Counted from the stretch's first letter, positions 1 to 11,927 are shown. The stretch: 64,000 bases of DNA from Aquilaria yunnanensis (GCA_039654915.1 CM077599.1:82180001-82244000), one strand, 5' to 3'. Notes: a model not told the origin generated them from the letters alone. Translations and numbers: made by a program.

Positions 1-709
1 TCTGAATGATATTTGAAATTATGGCAGAAATCGTGCTACTTGAAAAATTTGAGCGGAAGTTTTCAAGCTTCCACTTAACAAGTTAATACCAAAGTTTAAC
101 GCGTTACCTAATGTTTCAAAAATTTCCAGCAACTCCAGACTATGGATTAAACCATTTTAATGCATTAAAGCATAAACTTGGGAATAGTTCATTTGTTAAG
201 GAGACGTGGATGAATCAGAAGATGCTGATGGAGAATCTCCATTATCTAGCGAATAGGCCCATGAACGTGAGCTAACACATGGACTTGAAGTAAGTAATGA
301 CCTTTTGAGAATCCATCCACGTTAATAAAAATGATTGGCTTTTGCATACAGTTTTAACTTTTAAACCTCATTTTGTTTTCATCCTTAATCTACTATTTGA
401 CCTCGTCTTGTTTAAAATTTTTTTAAAAGTATTTCATATTAGTAATGGATAAAGTTTATTAGCTCCGAGTAACTCTCTTGCATCAATTTTATAAATATTA
501 TTTAAAATTATCTAATAAAATTAAATTTTAGTAAATTTAAAGTATGTAATAATTTTTTTAATAATTAATTAACAAATTCAATTACTCTTTTTATTCCAGT
601 TTTTTTGCAATATTCACTATTTACAATAATTAATTTATAATTTTTTATTTTCAAAAATGCTAGTATATAAATGAATTTATATTCTTTTAAATGTTTTCTA
701 ATAAATAAA
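1..709. other. AT-rich non-genic sequence
   Basis: No coding region is visible. The first 300 bases are part of a longer moderately repetitive-looking stretch that continues leftward in copy B (46.0-47.1 kb). The remainder is AT-rich with homopolymer runs. Confidence 0.6.
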
Positions 710-1085
710 GGCTTAAATGTGGAATAGTTTTCCAAACTTTGCTTAATCGGTCACTTAAGGACCTGAACTATGAATCAGCAAAACTCAGGATTCGCACTTC
801 CAAGTTTGAGGCGGTTCAGTTCATAAAGTTAGTTTGTTCGTCAAGTGAAGTCATATATTTAGATACCATTTGCTACCGTTTGAGTACCTTCACAAGCGAT
901 GATGACTGAGTCTATCAGCTTGGTTAGAATGCGGCACACGTTGTCCGAATGTATAACTTTACCTAACTAACCAACTCATCTTATGACAAATTAAGAAGTA
1001 CGAGCCCTGAGTTGTGTTGGTTCATAGTTTAGGTCCTTAAGTGATTCAATAGGCAAAGTTTAGGGTATCATTCTATATTTAAGCC
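710..1085. mobile_element. Non-autonomous TIR element (MULE-like MITE), copy A
   Basis: Ends are inverted: it starts ggcttaaatgtggaatag and finishes with the reverse complement of a close relative (ending atatttaagcc). The inverted repeats extend about 95 bp with substitutions. A 9 bp direct repeat, aataaataa, flanks it (700-708 and 1086-1094), which is the target size of Mutator-like elements. It encodes nothing. The orthologous copy at 47503-47880 shows that it predates the duplication. Confidence 0.7.
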
Positions 1086-1867
1086 AATAAATAATAATAT
1101 GAACAATTTAAAGTTAAACTTAAGTAAAAAAACATGAAATTTCAAATAATGTGGAATGGAGGTAGTATTAATATTTTCTTACCCTAAGTTAGGTTTCATG
1201 CACTACACCTACATTTCTGTCTAAGTTGCTGGTTTCCATCTAGGGAATTAATATGAAACATTTTAATAAAGTTTAGGGAAGAAAAAATTACGGATAAAAA
1301 CAAAATTGAGAATTAAATGAAACTGTAACTCGGTAAAGCCTCAGAATTCAAGTACAACACTCACATTTCTGATTTAGATTAATTATTTGAACGGTAAAAC
1401 AGTAACTCCGTGCATATGGTGCTTGGTTCACCACGTGTTAAGAGATGCAGCCGCAACTTGGACAGTTGTACCTAAGTCCTCTAACAACTCGCTAGTCGCT
1501 ACTCCTACAACATGACTTTAATACGCTTATTAGTTTTGCATCAGGTAGGTAGCTATTATTCTTTGACAAGCCTCGTCAAGCAGGACACTGAAATAAACAA
1601 TAAAAAAAAAGGGTTTAGAACATTTCTAAAATTTTGAAATTGGTTGAAGCAAATATGACTCTAAAATCACTGATCGAGCACTAATATCTTGGCTTTCTTC
1701 AGTCTCCATAGAATAGTGAAGGCTTCCAAATACAAGACATCATCACCATCGTATGACAAATCATAAGAGATCACAAACAAGACCTCCCTTAAAGAGTCCC
1801 AGCAAACTGCACCTAGTACTCTTTACTTCCTTTTCTTTACAAGCGCAGTATTAACGTTGACCTTCAG

Positions 1868-1959
1868 CTAATAAGGAGACAAGGGTTGCCACCTTGGAAC
1901 TCCATGATTGCCGCCCACAACCTTCGCAGTCTGTTGCTTGCTGAAGCAAGTCCAACGTT
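1868..1959 (-). pseudogene. LINE zf-RVT remnant, part 1, copy A (cut by gypsy insertion)
   Basis: Corresponds to about 48663-48755 of copy B, where the minus strand reads as the tail of a zinc-binding reverse-transcriptase (zf-RVT) region. In copy A the retrotransposon landed inside this remnant, leaving this fragment on its left and the rest at 11923-12045. Confidence 0.5.
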
Positions 1960-1964
1960 CAACC
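1960..1964. repeat. Target-site duplication (left) of the gypsy element
   Basis: caacc immediately before the LTR start TGTGAC. The same 5 bp follow the right LTR at 11923-11927, and copy B has a single caacc at the empty site. Confidence 0.95.
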
Positions 1965-4496
1965 TGTGACGGAACGGGGCCCAGTGCCCCTAATCTTGTA
2001 GGCTCTTAGGGATAATGAATCCCACTAGTTACAGTTGGCTAACTATTACTCGTCAATATAAATTAAAACAATTTATATGCAACTAGTTACTTAGCCTACT
2101 CAGAATAAGTTATGCATGCTTCTGACTTGGCAATGCAACCGAAATTTAAAAGTCTGGAATTAAAACATTGCTCGAGCATTTTATTAAAACATACTGAAAA
2201 CGTACCAAGTCATTGAAATACTAGTTGCTTTAACTACAAGTAACAGTTTTGTGCATACATATAACTCTAGCATGCACCCAAAAGTAACAAGATGGATTTA
2301 CATCCTAATGTATCCCAATAGAGGCAACTTACTTAGTACACAAAGTACTATGTACAAGAGACAAAATTACTACTAACTAAGATCATTTACTTGAGCCCAC
2401 CTTGAGCTAAGCCAAGCTCCAAGTGTAGCCCTTCACTAGACCTTGTTCTTGTGTACTCTTAGCCTCTACACTGTAAAGGCACAACTTGGTTAGCACATAA
2501 CTTATACTGCAAGAAACTAGAATCACTAGGATTCTCAATAAAATACCTGCAAAACAGAAAGCTTAGGCCTCGACTATCACCTCAGTGATTAGGCCCGGGA
2601 TTAGATCCTGCACAATAAAACTAAGGGAATGAGTACTTAAAAGTACTCAGTAAGGATTCCCTTCTTGAATACCTGCAAAGAAATATGCAACAAATATGCA
2701 ATATGGCAACCAAGCAATCAAACATGCAATTCAAACAACAAACAATCAACAAAATGCCAAAAATGCAATGTATGGATGTATGGTATGGAATGCACACAAC
2801 ACATGCACTTGGGACTTTCTGCACTTAAGTGCCTTAATTCTTGCCGTGAGCTCAAACAGCTGAGGTACTTGAGATACTGGCCCTCGTATCCCGGACACTT
2901 TACCTCAATTAAGTCCCATCTACTGGTTCTAGAGTAGGTCGTCACCTATCTCAAACTTACCCGCCTTTACCCTTGATTTATTGTACAGGGTAGTCTTACT
3001 ATGTGGTTTAACTAGTCAAACCCTCAAGGTTTAACTCAAAATACTACTAGTGGCTCACTTACCAAACCAAATGGCTTGGTTGGGATCGACTTAGGTTTTT
3101 CTCTCTATTGACCATATGTAATTGATACTCTATATGGCCAATAAAGAGTCTAAAAACCCACTTAATCCCCTTAATTTTCATTTAAAAACTTAAATACTAT
3201 GAGTTACTTAGCCACCAAGTCACATTTCTTTTATACTTAACCACACAACTTGACTACCTTCCAAATAACGCACAATTCCCGCCTTAGGAACGAATTCTAG
3301 ACCCAACCGAGGCTATGGAACGTCTTAGAATAGCCTAGGGATAGAAACCGAGAGTCTAAGTTAATCTTAGGATGGCCGGAAATCGAGGCCAAAATTGCAT
3401 TTGGCGACGCGGCGCCAAAGAGCAAACGCTTTTGGCGACGCGGCGCCGCCGAGTAAACGTTCTGTGTACAATTTCGCTTCTTGGCGCCGCGGCGCCAATT
3501 CACGGACGAATTGGCGACGCGTCGCCAATTCTGTTTTTCTGGGTTTATGCGACAGCGTCGCTCTTGTACACAAACTACTCAAACTCTCTCATTTCTCATC
3601 CAAACTTAATGGGTCTTGTTTCTAATTCATCCCAACACACAAAGCTACAAAACCATGCATTATTTGAGCTTAATTACTTGAACCCTTACCTCAATTTTAG
3701 CCACAAAGCAAGCAATGAAACACAAGCTTTTCTAGCTCCACAAGCTTCCTTGAGTTCCAAGTCTAAAACCAACGAAAATTGGCACCCAAACCAATCAAAC
3801 CAAGACCATTTCTAGCTCTAGAAACAACCTATAATCACACCAAATGATCTCAAGAAGCTTACCTACGAAATTGGATTCCAAAACAAGCTTCCAAAGATCA
3901 AATGAAGCAAGAACACTAGCAAAGGGGCTTAGTGATCTTTCTAACACCTTGGGCACCCTTGATTCAATGAGAACTTGCAAGAAAATGGAAGTTTGAGCTG
4001 CCAAATTTGAGAGGAAAGTGGAGCTACGAATTTTGGGAGCATAGAACAATTGGCTAAGTGAAGAAGAAGAAAAAGAAAACTTAGTTTATAAGCTTAATAA
4101 GCAACTTCCCTCCCCTTGCACTTAAGTCCTCATACTCTCAAAAGCTTCAAATAGCTCACCAACTCACACTCCAAACTCACTTTTCTTTGTTTTAAAAGGT
4201 ACTAAAGAGCTTCCCAAACTTAATTTTCTTGAACACTTTAGCCACTTAAGTTCTAAATGGCTCAAAAAGAACACTTAGTGCCACAAGTTGTCAAAACTTA
4301 CCAGGATGCTTCTAAAAGCTAGAACAACTAATGGTCTTGACTTAACTATGCCAAATCACACTTAGGAACTCACTTAACTTGATTAAGCTTATGTTACTTG
4401 CTTAACAAGGCGCTAATTTGAGGTACTTAATTTCATAAACACTTAATCAAAGTAAATGAACACTTACTTGATTAATTGACTAGGAGAGCTGTCACA
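1965..4496 (-). repeat. 3' LTR of the gypsy element
   Basis: 2532 bp, starting TGTGAC and ending GTCACA. Because the element reads on the minus strand, this left copy is the 3' LTR. Open frames inside it are not conserved proteins. It contains the cluster of CG-rich palindromes at 3401-3531 and a minus-strand AATAAA at 2180-2185 that the other LTR lacks. Confidence 0.96.
3401..3531. promoter_or_regulatory. Cluster of four CG-rich palindromes in the LTR
   Basis: Near-palindromes of the form TTGGCGnCGCGnCGCCAA lie at 3401-3418, 3432-3450 (imperfect), 3481-3498 (perfect 18-mer) and 3508-3531 (perfect 24-mer) in otherwise AT-rich DNA. The same cluster lies at 10827-10957 in the 5' LTR. The half-sites resemble the E2F consensus TTSSCGC. 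They fall downstream of the putative TATA box, so they would also be in the transcript and could fold as hairpins. Confidence 0.6.
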
Positions 4497-7400
4497 TCCT
4501 CCCCTCCTTCAGGAATTTGGTCCTCCAAATTCTGACTTAATTGAGCATACAGACTTGGATATTGCCTTAGCATATCCTGCTCGGTCTCCCAAGTGGCCTC
4601 TTCCTCCCCATGGTTAGACCATAGTACCTTGACCATTGGGATCTGTTTGGTCCTTAGTTTCCGGACTTGTCGGTCAAGAAACTTGATAGGATGTTCCTCA
4701 TAACTTAGGTCCTCTCTCAAGGGAATAGTGGGTGGGGTTAACACTTGCCCAGGGTTCACAATGCACTTCCTTAAGGAACTCACATGAAACACATTATGAA
4801 CATGGGCTAAACTTGGCGGTAAAGCCAACCGATAAGCCACTTTTCCTACCCTTTCGAGAATTTCAAAAGGACCAATAAACCTTGGTGCCAACTTACCCCT
4901 TTGACCAAACCTAGCCACACCTTTCATAGGTGAGACTTTAAGGAGTACTCGGTCTCCTACCTCAAACTCTAAATCTTTTCTTCGCACATTGGCGTACTTA
5001 GCTTGCCGGTCTGAGGCAGCTTTGATCCTTGTTTGGATCAACTTAATCTTTGTCGTGGTCTCGGCAATGATTTCTGGACCAACAACTATTTCATCAGCTT
5101 TATCTGCCCAACAATGAGGGGTCACACACTTACGCCCATACAAAGCCTCGTAGGGCGCCATCTTAATAGCTTCTTGATAGCTATTATTATAAGCAAATTC
5201 AATCAAAGGCAGATGTTGGTCCCAATCCCCTTTGAAGTCCATCACACAACTTCGTAACATATCTTCCAAGGTTTGGATCACCCGCTCAGTCTGCCCATCA
5301 GTCTGAGGGTGATATGCAGTACTTAGGTTCACAGTGGAACCCATAGCCTTTTGAAAGGCACTCCAAAACCTTGAAACAAAACGGGGATCTCTATCAGATA
5401 CAATCTGATCAGGAATACCATGAAGTCTTACTACTTCTCGGATATACAACTGGGCTAATTTCTCCATGGTATAAGTGATTTTAATGGGGATAAAATGTGC
5501 AGATTTTGTTAACCTATCCACCACCACCCAAATGGAATCATGCTGACTTCTTGTGTTTGGCAACCCAACACAGAAGTCCATGGTGATGGATCCCCATTTC
5601 CTTTCTGGGAGTGGTAAACTTTGCAACATTCCTGATGGCCTTTGGTGCTCTGCCTTCACCATTTGACAGGTGAGGCACTTAGACACATATTCATACATGT
5701 CTCTCTTAAACTTTGGCCACCAAAAATGAGTCCTAAGGTCATGGTACATCTTATTCACACCAGGGTGAACATTAAACTTACTCGTATGTGCCTCCTGCAA
5801 CACTTGTTGCCTTAATTCACTTGGCACATAGAGCCGGTCACCAAAATAAAGTAACCCATCCTTGTACCGAAATTCTTTCAGTACAGTACCATGCTTTTCC
5901 TCCCCAGAAATTCTTTTCAAGCTCGAATCACTTTCTTGAGCTTGCTTAACTCTAGTCAACCATGCTGACTGAATTTCAAGGACCATGACTTGAGCCATTT
6001 CCCATTCTCTCCACAATTCATATAAAACTGTGAATTGCTCTGCACTAGGATCTTTTGAGGTTTGTGTTACTTGATCCTTGGAGAGAATTACCCCAGAATA
6101 CTTACGGCTCAAGGCATCAGCAACCACGTTGCCTTTACCTGAACAATAGTCTATCGAGCAATCATAATCCTTGATATACTCGACCCATCTTCTCTGCCTC
6201 ATGTTAAGATCCTTTTGGGTAAATAAGTACTTCAGACTTTTATGGTCTGTAAAGATCTTAAAGGACCTTCCCATAAGGTAGTGTCTCCAGAGCTTTAAAG
6301 CAAACACAACTGCTGCTAACTCAAGATCATGCACTGGGTAATTCAACTCGTTAGGCCTTAACTGCCTAGACCCATATGCAATCACTTGCTTATCCTGCAT
6401 CAACACACATCCTAATCCTGTCCCAGATGCATCGGTATAAACCACAAAAGTCTCATGCGGATCTGGTAGGATTAAGATGGGAGCAGAAATTAACCTGTTC
6501 TTAAGCTCCTGGAAACTCTCCTCACACTTAGGAGTCCAAATAAACTTCTGTGCCTTCTTTGTCAAGGCGGTCAATGACGAAGCTATTATAGAGAATTTTT
6601 CAATAAACCTTCGATAATAGCCTGCCAAACCCAAGAAACTCCTAACTTCAGTTACTGTTGTTGGGCGTTTCCACTCCACCACTGCCTTTACCTTTTCTGG
6701 GTCCACACTTAATCCTTGAGCATTTATAATATGTCCAAGGAAAGGAATTTCACTTGCCCAGAACTGGCACTTAGATAGTTTGGCATAAAACTGATTACTC
6801 TTGAGTACTTGCAAAACTATCTCTAAATGTTTTTCATGCTCGTGGGGAGTCGGGGAATACACCAAAATATCATCAATAAACACCTCAACAAACTGATCTA
6901 GGTAGGGCCTAAAAATCCGATTCATGGTATCCATGAAAACTGCCGGAGCATTAGTCACTCCAAACGGCATAACGGTATACTCATAATGCCCATACCTAGT
7001 CCTGAATGCAGTCTTCGGGATATCCTCATCCCTAACTCTTATCTGGAAATATCCAGACCTTAGGTCTATTTTCGAAAAGACCTTCGCCCCTCTTAATCTA
7101 TCAAATAGATCATCAATTCTGGGCAATGGGTACTTATTCTTTACCGTTACTGCATTCAGTTTTCTATAGTCTATACACAACCTTAAGGTTCCATCCTTTT
7201 TCTTTACAAACAACACTGGAGCACCCCACGGGGAAATACTTGGCCTAATAAAGCCTTTCTCAAGCAACTCTTCTAATTGCTTTTTCAGCTCATCCATTTC
7301 AGGCGCTGACATTCTATAAGGGGGTATGGAAATTGGTTCTGCCCCAGGCTGTAAATGTATGGAGAATTCAATCTCCCTTCTTGGAGGTAACCCTGGGAGG

Positions 7401-9253
7401 TCTACAGGAAAAACTTCTGGAAATAGATTGGCTACTTGAATTTCCTTGAGTTGCTCCTCGACTGCCACTCCGTTCAACGAGCAAGCGACCAACTCACTCG
7501 GAACGGGAATGGACTCCAATAACTTGAGGTGCAAACTCTTTACACTACTTGCCAAACCGCCTGTGCAAATTATACTTACCCCTGAGGCATCCTCAAGAGT
7601 GACCTTACAACCCGCACAGTCAATCTGGGCCTTAAACTTACTTAACCAATCCATTCCAAGGACAATATCATAAGGAATTGAGGCCAAGACCCAAAGGTCA
7701 CTTAAAAATTTACTACCTCCTAATTCCAAAGGATATCCCACAACCATTTCATTGGTAAACACAAGGTTACTCCCCACTGACTTAATGAACATCATTTCAT
7801 CAAGCACAGTTCTATGCAAACCAAACTTAACAACCATGCTTAGAGTAATGACAGAAATAGTAGCACCAGTATCAAACAGAATTCTAATACTACTATCCTG
7901 AACATTAAAGTTACCTTGCACATCTGTAGGTTCTCTGGATACCTGGCTTGCCAGTGCAAAAACTCGTGGTGGCACAGGAGGAACTCTGATAAAAGTACTA
8001 CCAGTACTACCAACTCCTGAGGCTCCCGGTCGTCCTTGACCTTGGTCTTGCCTAAGCCTTGGGCACTCCTTCGCCCAATGTCCTGGCTGACGGCAGTAAT
8101 TACAGAGATCGGTTCCAAGAGTACAAGGTTTGTTACCATGAAATCTCTGACACTTAGGACAACGGCCTTTTACAGCTTTCTTGATTTTCTTGGAAGGTCC
8201 TTGATCACCTCCCACACTAGGCCTTTTATCCATTAACCTTGAATGTACTGGAACCCTCGGCTCAACGGCCTTTTCATTGGATTTTGCTTCCATCAACTCC
8301 CTTTCCAACACTAAGGCTTTTTGGACAGCCTCATGATAGGTCCGAACTCCTATCACTGTCAGAAAACTCCTCAACTCCACCCTAAGTCCACGAATGAACT
8401 TCTTTGCCTTTAGTTCATCTTTTCCGGCCAAATGAGGTGCATACCGAAAAAGAGAACTAAACTTCCTTTCATACTCATGAACTGTTAGCCTTCCCTGGAT
8501 TAGTTCATCAAACTCAATCCGCTTTTGATCCTGGGCGGCCTCACTATTGAATTCATTTCGAAACTCCTTCTCGAATTCAATCCAATCAAGCTCCTTAGGC
8601 CTTTGCCCGATCCTCCCTTCATTATAAGCATCAAGCCTTTCCATGACATCCTTCCACCATAATGACGCCTTGCCCTCTAAAAAGAAAGGTACTAAATCCA
8701 TCTTTACTTTGTCATCCAACTTCATGTTCTTGAAGATCTCATTAATCTGGTACAACCACCCTTCAGCCATATCGGGATCCCCTATGCCATTGAACTTGGG
8801 AGTGTTGATGTCCCGGCATAAGGAAACAAGTCCCATATGGTCTGGAATGACGGGTCTCCTCCGTCTCCTCCTTGGATGGATGTCCTCCTCATCTTCCTCC
8901 TCACTGTCCTCTTCACTGTCCTCACTGGACTCTACTTGAACATGCTCATTAGACGGTTCCTGACCTTGCACTTGCCCCTGGGGCGGGGGATTTCTCCCCT
9001 GACCTTGGTGCACCGTTGGGCCTTGGTGCACTTCGGCCCTTACCCCATTAGGGTCCTCCAAAGTCTCCCCCTGTACTGGAGGTTGAGCACGCTCTTCAAG
9101 CAAAATGGCCATGCCATGTAGCATCCGGTCCATCGACTCATTAAGTCTCCTCAACAAGGAAACCACCTCCCTCATATCTGATCCACCGGGATCACTAGTC
9201 CCTGCACCAGAACCCTGAGCCTCAGCAGTAGTACCAGCCCGTGTGTTCACCAT
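4472..9253 (-). CDS. Ty3/gypsy Gag-Pol polyprotein, intact
   Basis: One open frame of 1593 codons from the ATG at 9253 (MVNTRAG, a usual Gag start in this group); the frame is open 20 codons further upstream without another ATG. Numbered from that upstream limit (residue 1 at 9313): Gag core about 155-345; CCHC knuckle C404, C407, H412, C417; aspartic protease with DTGA at 481-484; reverse transcriptase about 640-860 with the FIDD active site at 812-815; RNase H with D961, E998, D1023 and D1066; integrase zinc finger H1176, H1183, C1213, C1216; integrase core D1246, D1307 and E1343 (35 residues between the last two). A GPF-type segment near 1481 and a chromodomain-like tail at about 1537-1590 follow. 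All catalytic residues are present. The product would form virus-like particles and integrate element cDNA. Confidence 0.97.
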   Translation of the reverse strand: MVNTRAGTTAEAQGSGAGTSDPGGSDMREVVSLLRRLNESMDRMLHGMAILLEERAQPPVQGETLEDPNGVRAEVHQGPTVHQGQGRNPPPQGQVQGQEPSNEHVQVESSEDSEEDSEEEDEEDIHPRRRRRRPVIPDHMGLVSLCRDINTPKFNGIGDPDMAEGWLYQINEIFKNMKLDDKVKMDLVPFFLEGKASLWWKDVMERLDAYNEGRIGQRPKELDWIEFEKEFRNEFNSEAAQDQKRIEFDELIQGRLTVHEYERKFSSLFRYAPHLAGKDELKAKKFIRGLRVELRSFLTVIGVRTYHEAVQKALVLERELMEAKSNEKAVEPRVPVHSRLMDKRPSVGGDQGPSKKIKKAVKGRCPKCQRFHGNKPCTLGTDLCNYCRQPGHWAKECPRLRQDQGQGRPGASGVGSTGSTFIRVPPVPPRVFALASQVSREPTDVQGNFNVQDSSIRILFDTGATISVITLSMVVKFGLHRTVLDEMMFIKSVGSNLVFTNEMVVGYPLELGGSKFLSDLWVLASIPYDIVLGMDWLSKFKAQIDCAGCKVTLEDASGVSIICTGGLASSVKSLHLKLLESIPVPSELVACSLNGVAVEEQLKEIQVANLFPEVFPVDLPGLPPRREIEFSIHLQPGAEPISIPPYRMSAPEMDELKKQLEELLEKGFIRPSISPWGAPVLFVKKKDGTLRLCIDYRKLNAVTVKNKYPLPRIDDLFDRLRGAKVFSKIDLRSGYFQIRVRDEDIPKTAFRTRYGHYEYTVMPFGVTNAPAVFMDTMNRIFRPYLDQFVEVFIDDILVYSPTPHEHEKHLEIVLQVLKSNQFYAKLSKCQFWASEIPFLGHIINAQGLSVDPEKVKAVVEWKRPTTVTEVRSFLGLAGYYRRFIEKFSIIASSLTALTKKAQKFIWTPKCEESFQELKNRLISAPILILPDPHETFVVYTDASGTGLGCVLMQDKQVIAYGSRQLRPNELNYPVHDLELAAVVFALKLWRHYLMGRSFKIFTDHKSLKYLFTQKDLNMRQRRWVEYIKDYDCSIDYCSGKGNVVADALSRKYSGVILSKDQVTQTSKDPSAEQFTVLYELWREWEMAQVMVLEIQSAWLTRVKQAQESDSSLKRISGEEKHGTVLKEFRYKDGLLYFGDRLYVPSELRQQVLQEAHTSKFNVHPGVNKMYHDLRTHFWWPKFKRDMYEYVSKCLTCQMVKAEHQRPSGMLQSLPLPERKWGSITMDFCVGLPNTRSQHDSIWVVVDRLTKSAHFIPIKITYTMEKLAQLYIREVVRLHGIPDQIVSDRDPRFVSRFWSAFQKAMGSTVNLSTAYHPQTDGQTERVIQTLEDMLRSCVMDFKGDWDQHLPLIEFAYNNSYQEAIKMAPYEALYGRKCVTPHCWADKADEIVVGPEIIAETTTKIKLIQTRIKAASDRQAKYANVRRKDLEFEVGDRVLLKVSPMKGVARFGQRGKLAPRFIGPFEILERVGKVAYRLALPPSLAHVHNVFHVSSLRKCIVNPGQVLTPPTIPLREDLSYEEHPIKFLDRQVRKLRTKQIPMVKVLWSNHGEEEATWETEQDMLRQYPSLYAQLSQNLEDQIPEGGEDVTALLVN
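4497..4510 (-). other. Polypurine tract
   Basis: On the minus strand GAAGGAGGGGAGGA directly abuts the 3' LTR. This all-purine run is the expected primer for plus-strand DNA synthesis. It also lies inside the coding frame, which ends a few codons later within the LTR. Confidence 0.85.
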
Positions 9254-9372
9254 ACCTGCAACCACAGCCAGAAGACCATATCCAGAGCAACTTATAAGCA
9301 GTACTAACCACACTTAACACAAGAACACTTTGATCTTAGTTCACTTATTGCCTCTACTAGGAACATTAACCC

Positions 9373-9384
9373 GCTCTGATACCA
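9373..9384 (-). other. Primer-binding site (tRNA-iMet)
   Basis: On the minus strand TGGTATCAGAGC lies six bases inside the 5' LTR. This 12-mer is complementary to the 3' end of plant initiator tRNA-Met, the usual primer for this group. Confidence 0.9.
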
Positions 9385-9390
9385 ATTTTC

Positions 9391-11922
9391 TGTGACGGAA
9401 CGGGGCCCAGTGCCCCTAATCTTGTAGGCTCTTAGGGATAATGAATCCCACTAGTTACAGTTGGCTAACTATTACTCGTCAATATAAATTAAAACAATTT
9501 ATATGCAACTAGTTACTTAGCCTACTCAGAATAAGTTATGCATGCTTCTGACTTGGCAATGCAACCGAAATTTAAAAGTCTGGAATTAAAACATTGCTCG
9601 AGCATTTCATTAAAACATACTGAAAACGTACCAAGTCATTGAAATACTAGTTGCTTTAACTACAAGTAACAGTTTTGTGCATACATATAACTCTAGCATG
9701 CACCCAAAAGTAACAAGATGGATTTACATCCTAATGTATCCCAATAGAGGCAACTTACTTAGTACACAAAGTACTATGTACAAGAGACAAAATTACTACT
9801 AACTAAGATCATTTACTTGAGCCCACCTTGAGCTAAGCCAAGCTCCAAGTGTAGCCCTTCACTAGACCTTGTTCTTGTGTACTCTTAGCCTCTACACTGT
9901 AAAGGCACAACTTGGTTAGCACATAACTTATACTGCAAGAAACTAGAATCACTAGGATTCTCAATAAAATACCTGCAAAACAGAAAGCTTAGGCCTCGAC
10001 TATCACCTCAGTGATTAGGCCCGGGATTAGATCCTGCACAATAAAACTAAGGGAATGAGTACTTAAAAGTACTCAGTAAGGATTCCCTTCTTGAATACCT
10101 GCAAAGAAATATGCAACAAATATGCAATATGGCAACCAAGCAATCAAACATGCAATTCAAACAACAAACAATCAACAAAATGCCAAAAATGCAATGTATG
10201 GATGTATGGTATGGAATGCACACAACACATGCACTTGGGACTTTCTGCACTTAAGTGCCTTAATTCTTGCCGTGAGCTCAAACAGCTGAGGTACTTGAGA
10301 TACTGGCCCTCGTATCCCGGACACTTTACCTCAATTAAGTCCCATCTACTGGTTCTAGAGTAGGTCGTCACCTATCTCAAACTTACCCGCCTTTACCCTT
10401 GATTTATTGTACAGGGTAGTCTTACTATGTGGTTTAACTAGTCAAACCCTCAAGGTTTAACTCAAAATACTACTAGTGGCTCACTTACCAAACCAAATGG
10501 CTTGGTTGGGATCGACTTAGGTTTTTCTCTCTATTGACCATATGTAATTGATACTCTATATGGCCAATAAAGAGTCTAAAAACCCACTTAATCCCCTTAA
10601 TTTTCATTTAAAAACTTAAATACTATGAGTTACTTAGCCACCAAGTCACATTTCTTTTATACTTAACCACACAACTTGACTACCTTCCAAATAACGCACA
10701 ATTCCCGCCTTAGGAACGAATTCTAGACCCAACCGAGGCTATGGAACGTCTTAGAATAGCCTAGGGATAGAAACCGAGAGTCTAAGTTAATCTTAGGATG
10801 GCCGGAAATCGAGGCCAAAATTGCATTTGGCGACGCGGCGCCAAAGAGCAAACGCTTTTGGCGATGCGGCGCCGCCGAGTAAACGTTCTGTGTACAATTT
10901 CGCTTCTTGGCGCCGCGGCGCCAATTCACGGACGAATTGGCGACGCGTCGCCAATTCTGTTTTTCTGGGTTTATGCGACAGCGTCGCTCTTGTACACAAA
11001 CTACTCAAACTCTCTCATTTCTCATCCAAACTTAATGGGTCTTGTTTCTAATTCATCCCAACACACAAAGCTACAAAACCATGCATTATTTGAGCTTAAT
11101 TACTTGAACCCTTACCTCAATTTTAGCCACAAAGCAAGCAATGAAACACAAGCTTTTCTAGCTCCACAAGCTTCCTTGAGTTCCAAGTCTAAAACCAACG
11201 AAAATTGGCACCCAAACCAATCAAACCAAGACCATTTCTAGCTCTAGAAACAACCTATAATCACACCAAATGATCTCAAGAAGCTTACCTACGAAATTGG
11301 ATTCCAAAACAAGCTTCCAAAGATCAAATGAAGCAAGAACACTAGCAAAGGGGCTTAGTGATCTTTCTAACACCTTGGGCACCCTTGATTCAATGAGAAC
11401 TTGCAAGAAAATGGAAGTTTGAGCTGCCAAATTTGAGAGGAAAGTGGAGCTACGAATTTTGGGAGCATAGAACAATTGGCTAAGTGAAGAAGAAGAAAAA
11501 GAAAACTTAGTTTATAAGCTTAATAAGCAACTTCCCTCCCCTTGCACTTAAGTCCTCATACTCTCAAAAGCTTCAAATAGCTCACCAACTCACACTCCAA
11601 ACTCACTTTTCTTTGTTTTAAAAGGTACTAAAGAGCTTCCCAAACTTAATTTTCTTGAACACTTTAGCCACTTAAGTTCTAAATGGCTCAAAAAGAACAC
11701 TTAGTGCCACAAGTTGTCAAAACTTACCAGGATGCTTCTAAAAGCTAGAACAACTAATGGTCTTGACTTAACTATGCCAAATCACACTTAGGAACTCACT
11801 TAACTTGATTAAGCTTATGTTACTTGCTTAACAAGGCGCTAATTTGAGGTACTTAATTTCATAAACACTTAATCAAAGTAAATGAACACTTACTTGATTA
11901 ATTGACTAGGAGAGCTGTCACA
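9391..11922 (-). repeat. 5' LTR of the gypsy element
   Basis: 2532 bp, TGTGAC..GTCACA. It is the promoter-bearing LTR for the minus-strand element and matches the left LTR at an offset of 7426 except at 9608 and 10865. On the minus strand the transcribed part contains strong splice-donor-like sequences (AG|GTAAG at 11284-11290, GTAAGT near 10485 and 10385) and acceptor-like TTGCAG|GTA at 10100 and 9974. Confidence 0.96.
11511..11516 (-). promoter_or_regulatory. Putative TATA box of the 5' LTR
   Basis: Minus-strand TATAAA (plus tttata), followed 5-30 bases downstream on that strand by a CT-rich patch like the Y patch of plant promoters. It lies about 410 bp from the outer LTR end, giving a short U3. 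Assigned from sequence and position only. Confidence 0.4.
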
Positions 11923-11927
11923 CAACC
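11923..11927. repeat. Target-site duplication (right) of the gypsy element
   Basis: caacc directly after the terminal CA of the right LTR, identical to 1960-1964. Confidence 0.95.

Larger units (their letters stand above)
1965..11922 (-). mobile_element. Full-length Ty3/gypsy LTR retrotransposon (chromovirus, Tekay/Del-like), minus orientation
   Basis: A complete 9958 bp element: two 2532 bp LTRs bounded by TGTGAC..GTCACA, a tRNA-iMet primer-binding site, one uninterrupted Gag-Pol frame, a polypurine tract and a perfect 5 bp target duplication. Domain order PR-RT-RNaseH-INT defines Ty3/gypsy. A chromodomain-like C-terminus and long LTRs point to the Tekay/Del clade (inference). By eye the LTRs differ at only two positions (2182/9608 and 3439/10865), so the insertion is far younger than the ~5% diverged segmental duplication. 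It sits in an old LINE remnant and disrupts no host gene. Confidence 0.97.

Noticed and set aside
3372..3815. 147-codon open frame (and overlapping minus frames) in each LTR
   Set aside because: It lies across the CG palindromes, has no domain, and is identical in both LTRs simply because the LTRs are near-identical. No evidence of a protein.
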